Source: Sphingopyxis sp. 2PD (lineage in GTDB: Bacteria; Pseudomonadota; Alphaproteobacteria; Sphingomonadales; Sphingomonadaceae). From it: a stretch of 32,009 nucleotides of DNA. Both the position numbers and the translations under genes were made by a program. The notes beneath the pieces are model-generated. The model had not been told where the DNA came from. It ran no database searches and was given only the letters and a program-made list of their open reading frames with translations. How positions within the stretch are numbered: the first letter of the stretch is position 1; each line of letters begins with the position of its first letter. This document shows positions 1-9,908 of the stretch, piece after piece. The stretch is taken from assembly GCF_005503695.1 (NCBI RefSeq), contig NZ_SCMU01000034.1, forward strand, positions 1 through 32,009, in the 5' to 3' direction.

Positions 1-115
1 CCCCCCGCGTAAGGCGTCCCCAACAAAAACCGCGCGCGCGACTCCTGCTGGCCCGCTCTCCCGCCAAGCCAGCACACGGTCATTCCCCGCCGCGCCAACA
101 GGGGACTGCTGCAAG

Positions 116-2788
<2,673 letters not shown>

Positions 2789-2812
2789 GCACGAACGGGC
2801 GGGGATCGGGCC

Positions 2813-3082
2813 ATGGGCAAACTCCTGTTCCTGATCCTCGGCTTGGCGCTCGGCCTGCTCCTCGCCCGCTATCTGCGCGGGCAGCGGGCAGGCCGCGACC
2901 TTTCCGCGCCGCCGCGACCGATGGTCCGCGTCGGCGACGAGCGCATCGACAATGACGAAATCCGCGCCCTGATCCGCGCGGACCGCAAGATCGAGGCGAT
3001 CAAGCTGGTCCGCGAACGCACCGGCCTCGGCCTTGCCGAAGCCAAGGACGCGGTCGAGGCGCTCGAGCGGACGATGCGCTGA
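2813..3082 (+). CDS. Small membrane-anchored protein with L7/L12 C-terminal-like domain
   Basis: The 89-residue product begins with one hydrophobic segment (about residues 3-18), then a basic linker. Residues about 45-87 resemble the C-terminal domain of ribosomal protein L7/L12: the pattern KIEAIKLVRERTGLGLAEAKDAVEAL has the KxxxIKxVRExTGLGLKEAKxxV spacing of that fold. It is not the ribosomal protein itself, because the dimerisation domain is missing and a membrane anchor replaces it. Proteins of this layout occur in many bacteria without a settled function. It starts 24 bases after acnA, so co-transcription is likely. The domain resemblance is judged by eye. Confidence 0.8.
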   Translation: MGKLLFLILGLALGLLLARYLRGQRAGRDLSAPPRPMVRVGDERIDNDEIRALIRADRKIEAIKLVRERTGLGLAEAKDAVEALERTMR

Positions 3083-3128
3083 ATCGCCTGTCCCCCCGCG
3101 GGGTGCAGGCCACCCAAAGGGACAGCCT

Positions 3129-3404
3129 ATGAGCGTTTTACAGATCGCGATCGAGGTTATCGGCTGGCTCGCCGCCGCGCTGATCCTCGCGAGTTACGTC
3201 CTGCTCTCGCTCGGCAAGATCGAACCGCGCGGTTATCTCTACCAATGGATGAACGTCATCGGGGCGAGCGGGTTCGTGCTCAATTCGGGCTATAATGGCG
3301 CGCTACCCTCTGCGGGGCTGAATGTTGTCTGGGCGTTGATGGGCGTCTTCACCCTGTGGAGCGTGTGGCGCGCGCGCAGGGCAGCGGCTGCTGTCACCCA
3401 CTAA
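3129..3404 (+). CDS. CBU_0592-like small membrane protein
   Basis: The 91-residue product has three predicted membrane segments (about residues 7-27, 38-54 and 61-78) and a short basic tail. The pattern GWLAAALILASYVLLSLGKI followed by YQWMNVIGASGF matches the small CBU_0592-type integral membrane family, which has no established function. The open frame extends upstream to 3033, but the ATG at 3129 is the sensible start: it lies just after AAAGGGACAGCCT, an AAGGGA motif at good spacing, and it removes overlap with the previous gene. It may be co-transcribed with acnA and the 89-residue protein. Confidence 0.8.
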   Translation: MSVLQIAIEVIGWLAAALILASYVLLSLGKIEPRGYLYQWMNVIGASGFVLNSGYNGALPSAGLNVVWALMGVFTLWSVWRARRAAAAVTH

Positions 3405-3413
3405 CGGCCCAAC

Positions 3414-3485
3414 ACCGTAGCCCTGAGCCTGTCGAAGGGCGCCTATCGTCGGGGAAGCGCCCTTCGGCAGGCTCAGGGCTACGGT
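3414..3485. repeat. 28-bp intergenic inverted repeat
   Basis: The arms at 3414-3441 and 3458-3485 are reverse complements with one mismatch (position 3467 opposite 3432), separated by 16 bases. The core CCTGAGCCTGTCGAAGG is a motif I know as a recurrent intergenic repeat in sphingomonad genomes. It sits between convergent genes (the membrane protein ending at 3404 and the amidohydrolase ending at 3504). It could end transcription from both sides, but there is no T-tract, so a classic intrinsic terminator is not supported. Confidence 0.85.
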
Positions 3486-3503
3486 CTCGCCTAAAACGGT
3501 AAG

Positions 3504-4958
3504 CTAAGGCTCCACCGCCGCATCCCACGCCGCGACCTTGGCCTTAGTATCGGCCAGCATCGCATCGAGCGCCGCGCGATCATGCACCGACCCGCGCAGG
3601 ATCACGCTGTCGATCGCCCGCGTCGCGGCAATATCGTCCAGCGGGTTGCGCGTCAGCAGCACCAGATCGGCCGCCATGCCCGGCTTGATCGCCCCATAAC
3701 GATCCAGCCAGCCAAACCACGCCGGCCCCGCGCGCGTCGCCGACACGAGCGCCTGCGCCGGGGTCAGCCCCTTTTCGACGAAAAGCGCGATCTCGTCATG
3801 CAGGCCGAAACCGGGATAGTTGAAGCTGTTGAGGAACCCCGCATCGGTCCCCGCGATGATCGGCACCCCTGCCTCCGCCAGCATCGGCAGGATCGTTGCG
3901 ACAGCCTCGATCTGCTCGTGCCGCGCCGCGATCGCGGCGACGTCGGCCTTGGCCGCGCGCTCGACCCGCCAATCATAGGTCTTGCGCAGCTTCGGTCCGA
4001 TATAGGCCAGCCCCGCGTCCTTCTTATGATCGTCGCGATCGAGATAGGCGATGATCCGGCTGCCGTTCAGCGTCGGGGTGACCGACACCCCCTGCGCAGC
4101 AAAGCGGCGATAGGCGGCCATTGCGGTCGCGCGATCGAACCCCGCGTCCAGGCGGCGGTTCGCCTCGGCGCGGTCGATCCGGCCCGCGGCGAAATCGGCG
4201 GCAATCGCGGCCTCGTCCTTCGCCCCGGCATTATAGGCATAGTCGAGATGTTCGATCGAACTGATCCCGGCGTCGACCGCCTGCTGCACCGTCAGCGCCA
4301 TCGGGATATGGCCCGAGGTGCGCAGCCCCAGCGCCTTCGCGCGGGTCAGCGCATAGAGGAAGAGTTCGGGCTTCAACGTGCTGTCGGTGATTTTGACGAA
4401 ATCGACCTTGTCGCGATCTTTCAGCCGGACAAGCGCCGCATCGACATCGGCGGTGCTGCCGACCTCGATCGTCCCTTTCCACAAGGGCTTGATCCCCTCG
4501 ATCTTGGCGCCCGAGGTCAGCAGCCGCGGCCCGAACAGGCGGCCGTCCGCAATCTCGCTCCGCCAGCCGAGCACCTGATCGCGCAGGTCGCCCGACGCGT
4601 CGCGGATCGTCGTGATCCCGTTGGCGACATACAGCGGCAGCAGCGCCCTATTCTCTTCGATCAACTCCGGGCCGCCGCCGAAATGGACATGCATGTCCCA
4701 CAGGCCGGGGATCAGGAACTTGCCCTCGCCCGCGACGCGCCGCTTCGCCCGCCATTGGCGCGCAATCGCCGCGTCGGCGCCAACCGCGACAATATCGTCG
4801 CCGCGCAGCACCACCGCCTGCCCCGGCACCGTCCTGGCACCCTCGACATCGACGATCGTCACTTGGCGGATAATGACATCGGCCTGCTGCGGCGCCGCCG
4901 ATACCGGGGGCGACGCGGCGAAGAGGGCGAAGGCGAGGGCAGCGAGCAGGCGTTTCAT
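3504..4958 (-). CDS. Secreted amidohydrolase family protein
   Basis: A 484-residue metal-dependent hydrolase of the amidohydrolase superfamily (imidazolonepropionase/prolidase-like group). A Sec signal peptide covers residues 1 to about 22 and ends in VSAAP. Metal-site motifs are visible: WDMHVH (His90, His92) after the first strand, a DFVKI lysine, SGHIPM, SIEHLDY and AGTDAGF near the end. The substrate cannot be told from sequence; secreted members are often peptidases or lactonases. The frame is open upstream to 5039, but the start at 4958 gives the signal peptide and has GGAAGGA nine bases upstream. It is last in the sugar locus, 87 bases after glucokinase, so its link to sugar use is uncertain. 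Confidence 0.88.
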   Translation of the reverse strand: MKRLLAALAFALFAASPPVSAAPQQADVIIRQVTIVDVEGARTVPGQAVVLRGDDIVAVGADAAIARQWRAKRRVAGEGKFLIPGLWDMHVHFGGGPELIEENRALLPLYVANGITTIRDASGDLRDQVLGWRSEIADGRLFGPRLLTSGAKIEGIKPLWKGTIEVGSTADVDAALVRLKDRDKVDFVKITDSTLKPELFLYALTRAKALGLRTSGHIPMALTVQQAVDAGISSIEHLDYAYNAGAKDEAAIAADFAAGRIDRAEANRRLDAGFDRATAMAAYRRFAAQGVSVTPTLNGSRIIAYLDRDDHKKDAGLAYIGPKLRKTYDWRVERAAKADVAAIAARHEQIEAVATILPMLAEAGVPIIAGTDAGFLNSFNYPGFGLHDEIALFVEKGLTPAQALVSATRAGPAWFGWLDRYGAIKPGMAADLVLLTRNPLDDIAATRAIDSVILRGSVHDRAALDAMLADTKAKVAAWDAAVEP

Positions 4959-5045
4959 GACGAGGAATCCTTCCGAACAGAAGAGCGCCTTAGGATCAGA
5001 ACCCATGAATTGCACTATCGCGCCTCGGCGCGGCTCCACCGCCCG

Positions 5046-6014
5046 CTAGGCATATCGCCGTGCAAATGCCGCGGCGGCGCCGAACAGGCCGGGTTGCGGA
5101 TGGGTGATCAGCTTCACCGGCATCGCCGCCATCAGATTTTCGAACCGCCCCTTTGCGACAAAGCGTTCGGGAAAGCCCGAGCGGACGAGGCTGTCGCGGA
5201 TGCGCAGCCCCAGCCCGCCCGCGATGACCACCCCGCTTGCCCCCTGCGCCAGCGCCAGATCGCCCGCGACGCTGCCCAGCGACAAGCAGAAGCGGTCGGC
5301 AGCCGCCGCCGCAAGGCTGTCGTCGCCGCGCATCGCCAGCGCCCAGATCGTCCGGTCGTCGAGCGCCGCGACGGCTCGGCCCTCCAGCCCCGCCAGCGTT
5401 TCGTATATGTCGACGATGCCGGGCCCCGCCACGATGCGTTCGATCGACACGCGCCGGTACCGGTCGCGCAGCCGCGCCAGGATCGCGTCCTCGATGCGGT
5501 CGAGGGGCGCAAAGTCGATATGGCCTCCTTCGGTCGCCTGCACCCGGTAATCGCCGCCGCCGCGCCACACATGCGCGACCCCGAGCCCGGTGCCGGGGCC
5601 GATGACGCTGATCGTGCCGCTTGCGGGGAGCGGCACGTCGGGGCCGCACAGCCGCTCGAAACAGCTGTCGTCGGCCTGCGCGACCGCATGCCCCACCGCC
5701 TCGAAATCATTGACCAGCACATGGCGGTCGACGTTCAGCTTTTCGCCGATCAACGCGGGGCGGATGAGCCAGGGATTGTTGGTGAAACGGATGACCTCGC
5801 CGCGCACCGGCCCCGCCACCGCGATCGCGGCGCTGCGCGGAACCCCGCCGACTCCGCGCGCAAACGCCTCCCACGCCGACTGGAAACTGGCGTGCTGGGC
5901 GGTTTGCAGCGTCGTCGCTTCGCCCAGCCCCACCACGCGCCCGCCGGCCACTTCGGCGATCGCAAAGCGCGCATGGGTGCCGCCGATATCGACGGCAACG
6001 ACCGCCTCGCTCAT
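5046..6014 (-). CDS. glk: Glucokinase
   Basis: A 322-residue cytoplasmic glucokinase of the E. coli Glk type (ROK-independent; usual length about 320), which phosphorylates glucose with ATP to glucose-6-phosphate. The N-terminal phosphate loop VDIGGTHARF lies at residues 8-17. LVNDFEAVGHAV carries the conserved Asn-Asp of the sugar site, and GPGTGLGVA and EGGHIDFAP follow in the expected order. It begins 25 bases after the MFS permease gene, so both are likely on one transcript. In this locus it would trap the free glucose released by the GH65 phosphorylase encoded upstream. Assignment is firm. Confidence 0.95.
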   Translation of the reverse strand: MSEAVVAVDIGGTHARFAIAEVAGGRVVGLGEATTLQTAQHASFQSAWEAFARGVGGVPRSAAIAVAGPVRGEVIRFTNNPWLIRPALIGEKLNVDRHVLVNDFEAVGHAVAQADDSCFERLCGPDVPLPASGTISVIGPGTGLGVAHVWRGGGDYRVQATEGGHIDFAPLDRIEDAILARLRDRYRRVSIERIVAGPGIVDIYETLAGLEGRAVAALDDRTIWALAMRGDDSLAAAAADRFCLSLGSVAGDLALAQGASGVVIAGGLGLRIRDSLVRSGFPERFVAKGRFENLMAAMPVKLITHPQPGLFGAAAAFARRYA

Positions 6015-6039
6015 CCTGTTCGCTCCCCTTGCGCCGCGA

Positions 6040-7269
6040 TCAGGGTCCTATTGCCCGGATCCGGCGGCGAAGCAAGTACAGCCCGCCCGCTAGCACCGCG
6101 GTCGGGACGAGCATCAGCGTGAAGGCGGTGCGCCCGTCGAGATGCGCGAACAGCGCGCCGGTGATGATCGACCCCGTCGTCCCGCCCAGCGCGGAGAAGA
6201 CGACGACCAGCCCCATCAGCGGCGGGTGGCTACGCCCCGGCATCGCGCTCAGCATCACCGAAATGATCGTTGGATAGATCGGCGCGAGCGCGAAGCCGAT
6301 CAGCGGGAACAGGAAAGCGGCGACGGGCGCGTCGCCCCAGCCGGCAATCGGTCCCGGCTGCAATCCGTCGGCGAGCGGCAGGACCAGGATGATCAGCGCC
6401 GCAAGCAGCGCCAGGCAGATGTTGAGCACCGGATACCAGTCGAAGCGCGCCATCACCGCCCCGGCGCCGAACCGCCCCAGCGCGATGCACGCCGCGAACA
6501 GGCTGGCCGCCTGCACGCTCATTTGAGCCGGCAGGTGCAACACCTCGTTGTTGAAGGTCGGTAGCCAGGTGCCGATCCCCTGTTCGATCAGGACAAAGAC
6601 AAAGGCGCAAACGACAAAGATCAGCACCAGCGGCAGCGCCGCCAGCCGCAGCATGGCGAGCATCGGCGCATGTTCGGCCGGCTCCGGATCGCCTGTATCG
6701 GCGGCCTGCCGCTCCTCGACCGGCGCCGAGAGCAAGATCGCCAGCGCCAGCGCGGTCACGCCCGCCAGCACCCAGTAAGCGTTCAGCCAGCGCAGCCCGG
6801 CGGGGTCGATAAAGGCGCTGAACACCCAATAGGACGACAGCACCCCGACCATGAACATGCCCTCGATCAGGCTGGTCAGGCTGGCATGGTGCCGCGCGTC
6901 GGCAGTCACCAGCCCGATCATCGAATAGACGACGACCTTCGCCACCGCGAACGCCGCGCCGACCAGTGCGAAATGCAGCTGCGCCGCCGCGAAACTGCCA
7001 AACAAGGGCATGACGATGCACGCGGCGATCGCCAGCACCAGCGATGCGATCAGCGCGTTGCGCAGCCCGAAGCGCGGCAGGTAACTGGCGGTCGCGAACG
7101 ATACGACCGCGATCGTGATGTCCTTGAACCCCTCAAGCGTGCTCGCCTCGGGCTTGGTCACGCCAAAGCTCGAAATCGACTGCAGGATCACCGTCCCCAC
7201 GCTGTTAAGCAGCATCGCAAAGGCGACATAGGTCAGGATCAGCGCGGCGATCAGTCGGGTGCGGGCCAT
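6040..7269 (-). CDS. MFS sugar permease (probable)
   Basis: A 409-residue polytopic inner-membrane protein with about twelve hydrophobic segments split by a central hydrophilic loop (about residues 197-217, rich in Glu, Ala and Pro). The two-half layout is that of the major facilitator superfamily. I see no clear GxLaDrxGrk loop; RFGLRNALIASL after the second helix is the nearest equivalent. Its position between the TonB-dependent receptor and glucokinase suggests it imports the disaccharide, or glucose, from the periplasm. That substrate is inferred from context only. The start ATG at 7269 follows GGACGCATC without a strong ribosome-binding motif. A terminator-like hairpin and a palindrome separate it from the upstream gene, so it may have its own promoter. 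Confidence 0.85.
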   Translation of the reverse strand: MARTRLIAALILTYVAFAMLLNSVGTVILQSISSFGVTKPEASTLEGFKDITIAVVSFATASYLPRFGLRNALIASLVLAIAACIVMPLFGSFAAAQLHFALVGAAFAVAKVVVYSMIGLVTADARHHASLTSLIEGMFMVGVLSSYWVFSAFIDPAGLRWLNAYWVLAGVTALALAILLSAPVEERQAADTGDPEPAEHAPMLAMLRLAALPLVLIFVVCAFVFVLIEQGIGTWLPTFNNEVLHLPAQMSVQAASLFAACIALGRFGAGAVMARFDWYPVLNICLALLAALIILVLPLADGLQPGPIAGWGDAPVAAFLFPLIGFALAPIYPTIISVMLSAMPGRSHPPLMGLVVVFSALGGTTGSIITGALFAHLDGRTAFTLMLVPTAVLAGGLYLLRRRIRAIGP

Positions 7270-7350
7270 GATGCGTCCTTAGGCGAAAGGGGGACGGATG
7301 TATCGGTTGCAAATCAAGCGGCGGACAGTCGAACGCCCAGTTTACTCCTC

Positions 7351-7451
7351 GTCATGCTGAACTTGTTTCAGCATCCATGGCCCGCCCTCCAATCCAGCGC
7401 TGCGCCGAAAGAGTCGGCGGGCCATGGACCCTGAAACAAGTTCAGGGTGAC
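7351..7451. repeat. 36-bp imperfect inverted repeat with covarying inner hairpins
   Basis: Arms at 7351-7386 and 7416-7451 are inverted copies. Each arm contains its own hairpin: ATGCTGAA/TTCAGCAT at 7354-7374 and ACCCTGAA/TTCAGGGT at 7428-7448. The two inner hairpins differ in sequence yet both stay fully paired. The element, with the core CTGAACTTGTTTCAG and the flank CCATGG, is of a type common between genes in sphingomonads. It fills the gap between the TonB-dependent receptor and the MFS permease. Confidence 0.85.
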
Positions 7452-7490
7452 AGGCAAAAAAGAGCATCCACCTGCTTTACAAACGCCCTT

Positions 7491-7527
7491 AAAAAGAGGG
7501 GTGGCCGCGAAGAGGCCGCGACCACCC
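7491..7527 (-). terminator. Intrinsic terminator after the TonB-dependent receptor
   Basis: On the - strand an 11-bp stem (7527-7517 paired with 7509-7499, one G-U pair) with a 7-base loop is followed by CTCTTTTT (down to 7491). The stem is GC-rich and lies 15 bases past the receptor stop codon. This is a good rho-independent terminator and suggests that expression of the downstream permease and glucokinase genes is reduced or separately driven. Confidence 0.75.
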
Positions 7528-7541
7528 AGGGAGGGATGAAC

Positions 7542-9908
7542 TCAGAACCGGTACGCCGCGCTGAACCGGAATGACCGGCCCAGGATCGGGCGCGCATTGA
7601 CCACCTGCCCGCCGGTCTGACCCAGCGTGCGCGGATCGCCCTCGGTCAGTCCGGCCTTGTCGGTCAGATTGTCCGCGGTCACCGCAAATTCCAGCGCGTC
7701 GTTGACATCGACCCGCACCCCGGCATCGATCTTGAAATAATTCGGCAGCGACTGGGTGTTCGCGGTGTCGGAGAAACGGTCGCCGACATAGCTGAAGGTA
7801 GAATAGAGCGAGACCTTGCTGCCGCCGCCGAATTCGATGTCATAGGACGGGGTCACCCGCCATTGCCATTTCGGCTGGCGCTGCACCCGATTGCCGCTGA
7901 GGTCGATCGTCCCGCCGCCCGCAAAGAAATCGCGATATTTGGCGTTCAGCCAGGTGCCCGAAAAAGCGATGCTGAAATTGTCGACCGGGCGCAATTGCCC
8001 TTCCAGCTCGATCCCGGTGCTGCGCGCGCCGCCGATGTCGGCGACCGGCGCGCCATTCTGGATCACCGTCGTCACCAGCCCGGTGAACTTGGTGTGGAAC
8101 AAAGTGGCATAAAGCGACACCGGATCGGTGCGGACCTTGAGCCCACCCTCGAAATTGTCGACCCGCGGTGACACGAAAATCCCGTCGCGCAAATTGTCGA
8201 AAAAGGGATTGGTGTTGCCGCGGTTATAGCGGACATAGGCGCCGACCGACGACGAGAAGTCGTAATTCAACCCCGCGGTCCACGACCAGGCACCCTTTTT
8301 ATAGGCAATGGTGCGGAAGGTGCCGTTCAGCACCGCGGTGCCATTGTTATAGAGCGTGTTCGGATTGCCGTCGGTGTCGACCCCGAAATCATTATTCTCC
8401 AGCGTCCCGCTTGCCTTGTAATTCTGGTACCGCACCCCGGCGTCGAAGCGCAATTCGGGCGTGATCTGAAATTCGTCGGTCGCGTAAAAGGCATATTCGC
8501 GGCCGTCATAGGCGGCGTTGACGTTGAAGAACGACCCCTGGGTAAAGCCGCGGTCGGTCGCGACCTGGCCGTTCGCCAGCGTCAGGTTGAGCAGACGCGC
8601 ATTATTCTCGGCGGTCAGCAGATGGACATTGCCCAAATTCCACTGATCGTTCGACGAAAAATCGGCGAAATAGGCACCGACGGTCAGCTTGTTGCTGCCG
8701 CTTTCCCATTCGACCGCCAGGTCGTTGGCAAAATTTTCGATCTGCTTGCGGACGATCCACGTCCCGGCGCGGATCACCTGCTGCGTCCCCGCCACGGCCT
8801 GCCCGCCGTCGACGTAGGTCAGGCTGCCGACCGTGCTGCCGAGCGAGGCCGCATAGGCATCGGCGGTCGACGCGGTGCTCGCAGGGACGAGTCCCGTCGT
8901 GTCGGCGTCGCCCTTCAGGTAGCTCGCACGGTACCGCAGCTGCACCCCGTCGCCGACCTCATAGTCGAAATTGGTGCCGAGGTTGACCAGCTTGGCACCG
9001 CGACCATCGGCCAGATTGGCACGCGTTCCGTCGGGCAGCGTGCTCAACCGCGTTTCGGGACCGGCCAGCGCCCCCGACCCCAGGTCGATATTGCCGAACT
9101 GGCGGACCTTGTCGCCGTCGCGGATCACCGGGATCGGCAGCAGCCACTGGCCGCGATCGTTGAGATAGCGGGCGAAGACGAGGATCGAACCCTTGTCCAG
9201 GTCGTGACGGATATTGCCGGTGATCTGGCCGCCCTTTTCGGCGGTGAAGCGCGGGTCGCGGATGCCGTTGCCGCTGGCATAATATCCGCCGACCATGAAG
9301 CTGGTATTCTCGCCCAGCGGCCCCGACAGCAACAGGTCGCCGCGCAGGTCGCCATAATCGGTGACGCTGGCCTTCACCAGCCCTTCGAAATCGCGTCCGC
9401 TTTCCTTCTGGACGAAGTTGACGGTCAGGCCGGGCTGGCCGTTGCCGAACAGCGCGCCGGTGCCGCCGCGCACTGCCTCGACCCGCTCGATCGTCTCGTC
9501 GATGCGGATCAGCTGGGTGTTCTCGAGGAACGACAGCGTCGGCGGCGAGAAAAAGGGCACGCCCTGCACGGTCAGCGTGACGAATTCGGCGTCGCCGCCC
9601 GACGGATAGCCGCGCACAAAGATGTTGGCGCCATTCTGGCCGCCCGAGCTTTCCGCCGACACGCCCGGGATGACCTTGAACAGGTCGGCGGTGCTGTTCG
9701 GCGCCGCGCGCTCGATCGCGTCGGAATTGATGCTGGTGATCGCGAACGCCGCGTCCTGGCGATTGACCCCGCCACCGGCGGTGCCGGTGACGATGATTTC
9801 CTCATTCGCCGCCGCCGCATCGTCGACCTGAGGCGTTTCCTGCGCGAACGCCGTCGTCGGGAGCGCGGCGAGCGCGATCGACGACAGCAGATAGCTTTTC
9901 TTCAACAT
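7542..9908 (-). CDS. TonB-dependent receptor (sugar locus)
   Basis: A 788-residue outer-membrane receptor that would take up an oligosaccharide using TonB energy. Residues 1-22 form a signal peptide ending in TAFA. A TonB-box-like EEIIVTGTA follows, then the plug domain (about residues 45-170, with FKVIPGVSAESSGGQNG, FVRGYPSGG and RVEAVRGGTGALFGNGQPG). The rest is a beta-barrel whose last residues are SFRFSAAYRF, ending in the terminal Phe needed for outer-membrane assembly. The frame is open far upstream, but the ATG at 9908 has the signal peptide and GGAGG seven bases before it. It overlaps the stop of the GH65 fusion gene by seven bases. A maltose or maltodextrin substrate is inferred from neighbours. 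Confidence 0.95.
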   Translation of the reverse strand: MLKKSYLLSSIALAALPTTAFAQETPQVDDAAAANEEIIVTGTAGGGVNRQDAAFAITSINSDAIERAAPNSTADLFKVIPGVSAESSGGQNGANIFVRGYPSGGDAEFVTLTVQGVPFFSPPTLSFLENTQLIRIDETIERVEAVRGGTGALFGNGQPGLTVNFVQKESGRDFEGLVKASVTDYGDLRGDLLLSGPLGENTSFMVGGYYASGNGIRDPRFTAEKGGQITGNIRHDLDKGSILVFARYLNDRGQWLLPIPVIRDGDKVRQFGNIDLGSGALAGPETRLSTLPDGTRANLADGRGAKLVNLGTNFDYEVGDGVQLRYRASYLKGDADTTGLVPASTASTADAYAASLGSTVGSLTYVDGGQAVAGTQQVIRAGTWIVRKQIENFANDLAVEWESGSNKLTVGAYFADFSSNDQWNLGNVHLLTAENNARLLNLTLANGQVATDRGFTQGSFFNVNAAYDGREYAFYATDEFQITPELRFDAGVRYQNYKASGTLENNDFGVDTDGNPNTLYNNGTAVLNGTFRTIAYKKGAWSWTAGLNYDFSSSVGAYVRYNRGNTNPFFDNLRDGIFVSPRVDNFEGGLKVRTDPVSLYATLFHTKFTGLVTTVIQNGAPVADIGGARSTGIELEGQLRPVDNFSIAFSGTWLNAKYRDFFAGGGTIDLSGNRVQRQPKWQWRVTPSYDIEFGGGSKVSLYSTFSYVGDRFSDTANTQSLPNYFKIDAGVRVDVNDALEFAVTADNLTDKAGLTEGDPRTLGQTGGQVVNARPILGRSFRFSAAYRF

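Noticed and set aside
3414..3485. Rho-independent terminator between convergent genes.
   Set aside because: The inverted repeat is strong, but no T-tract follows on either strand, so it is listed as a repeat only.
3582..6122. An 846-residue + strand open frame across the amidohydrolase and glucokinase genes.
   Set aside because: It is antisense to two well-supported genes and has Arg/His-rich, low-complexity content without motifs.
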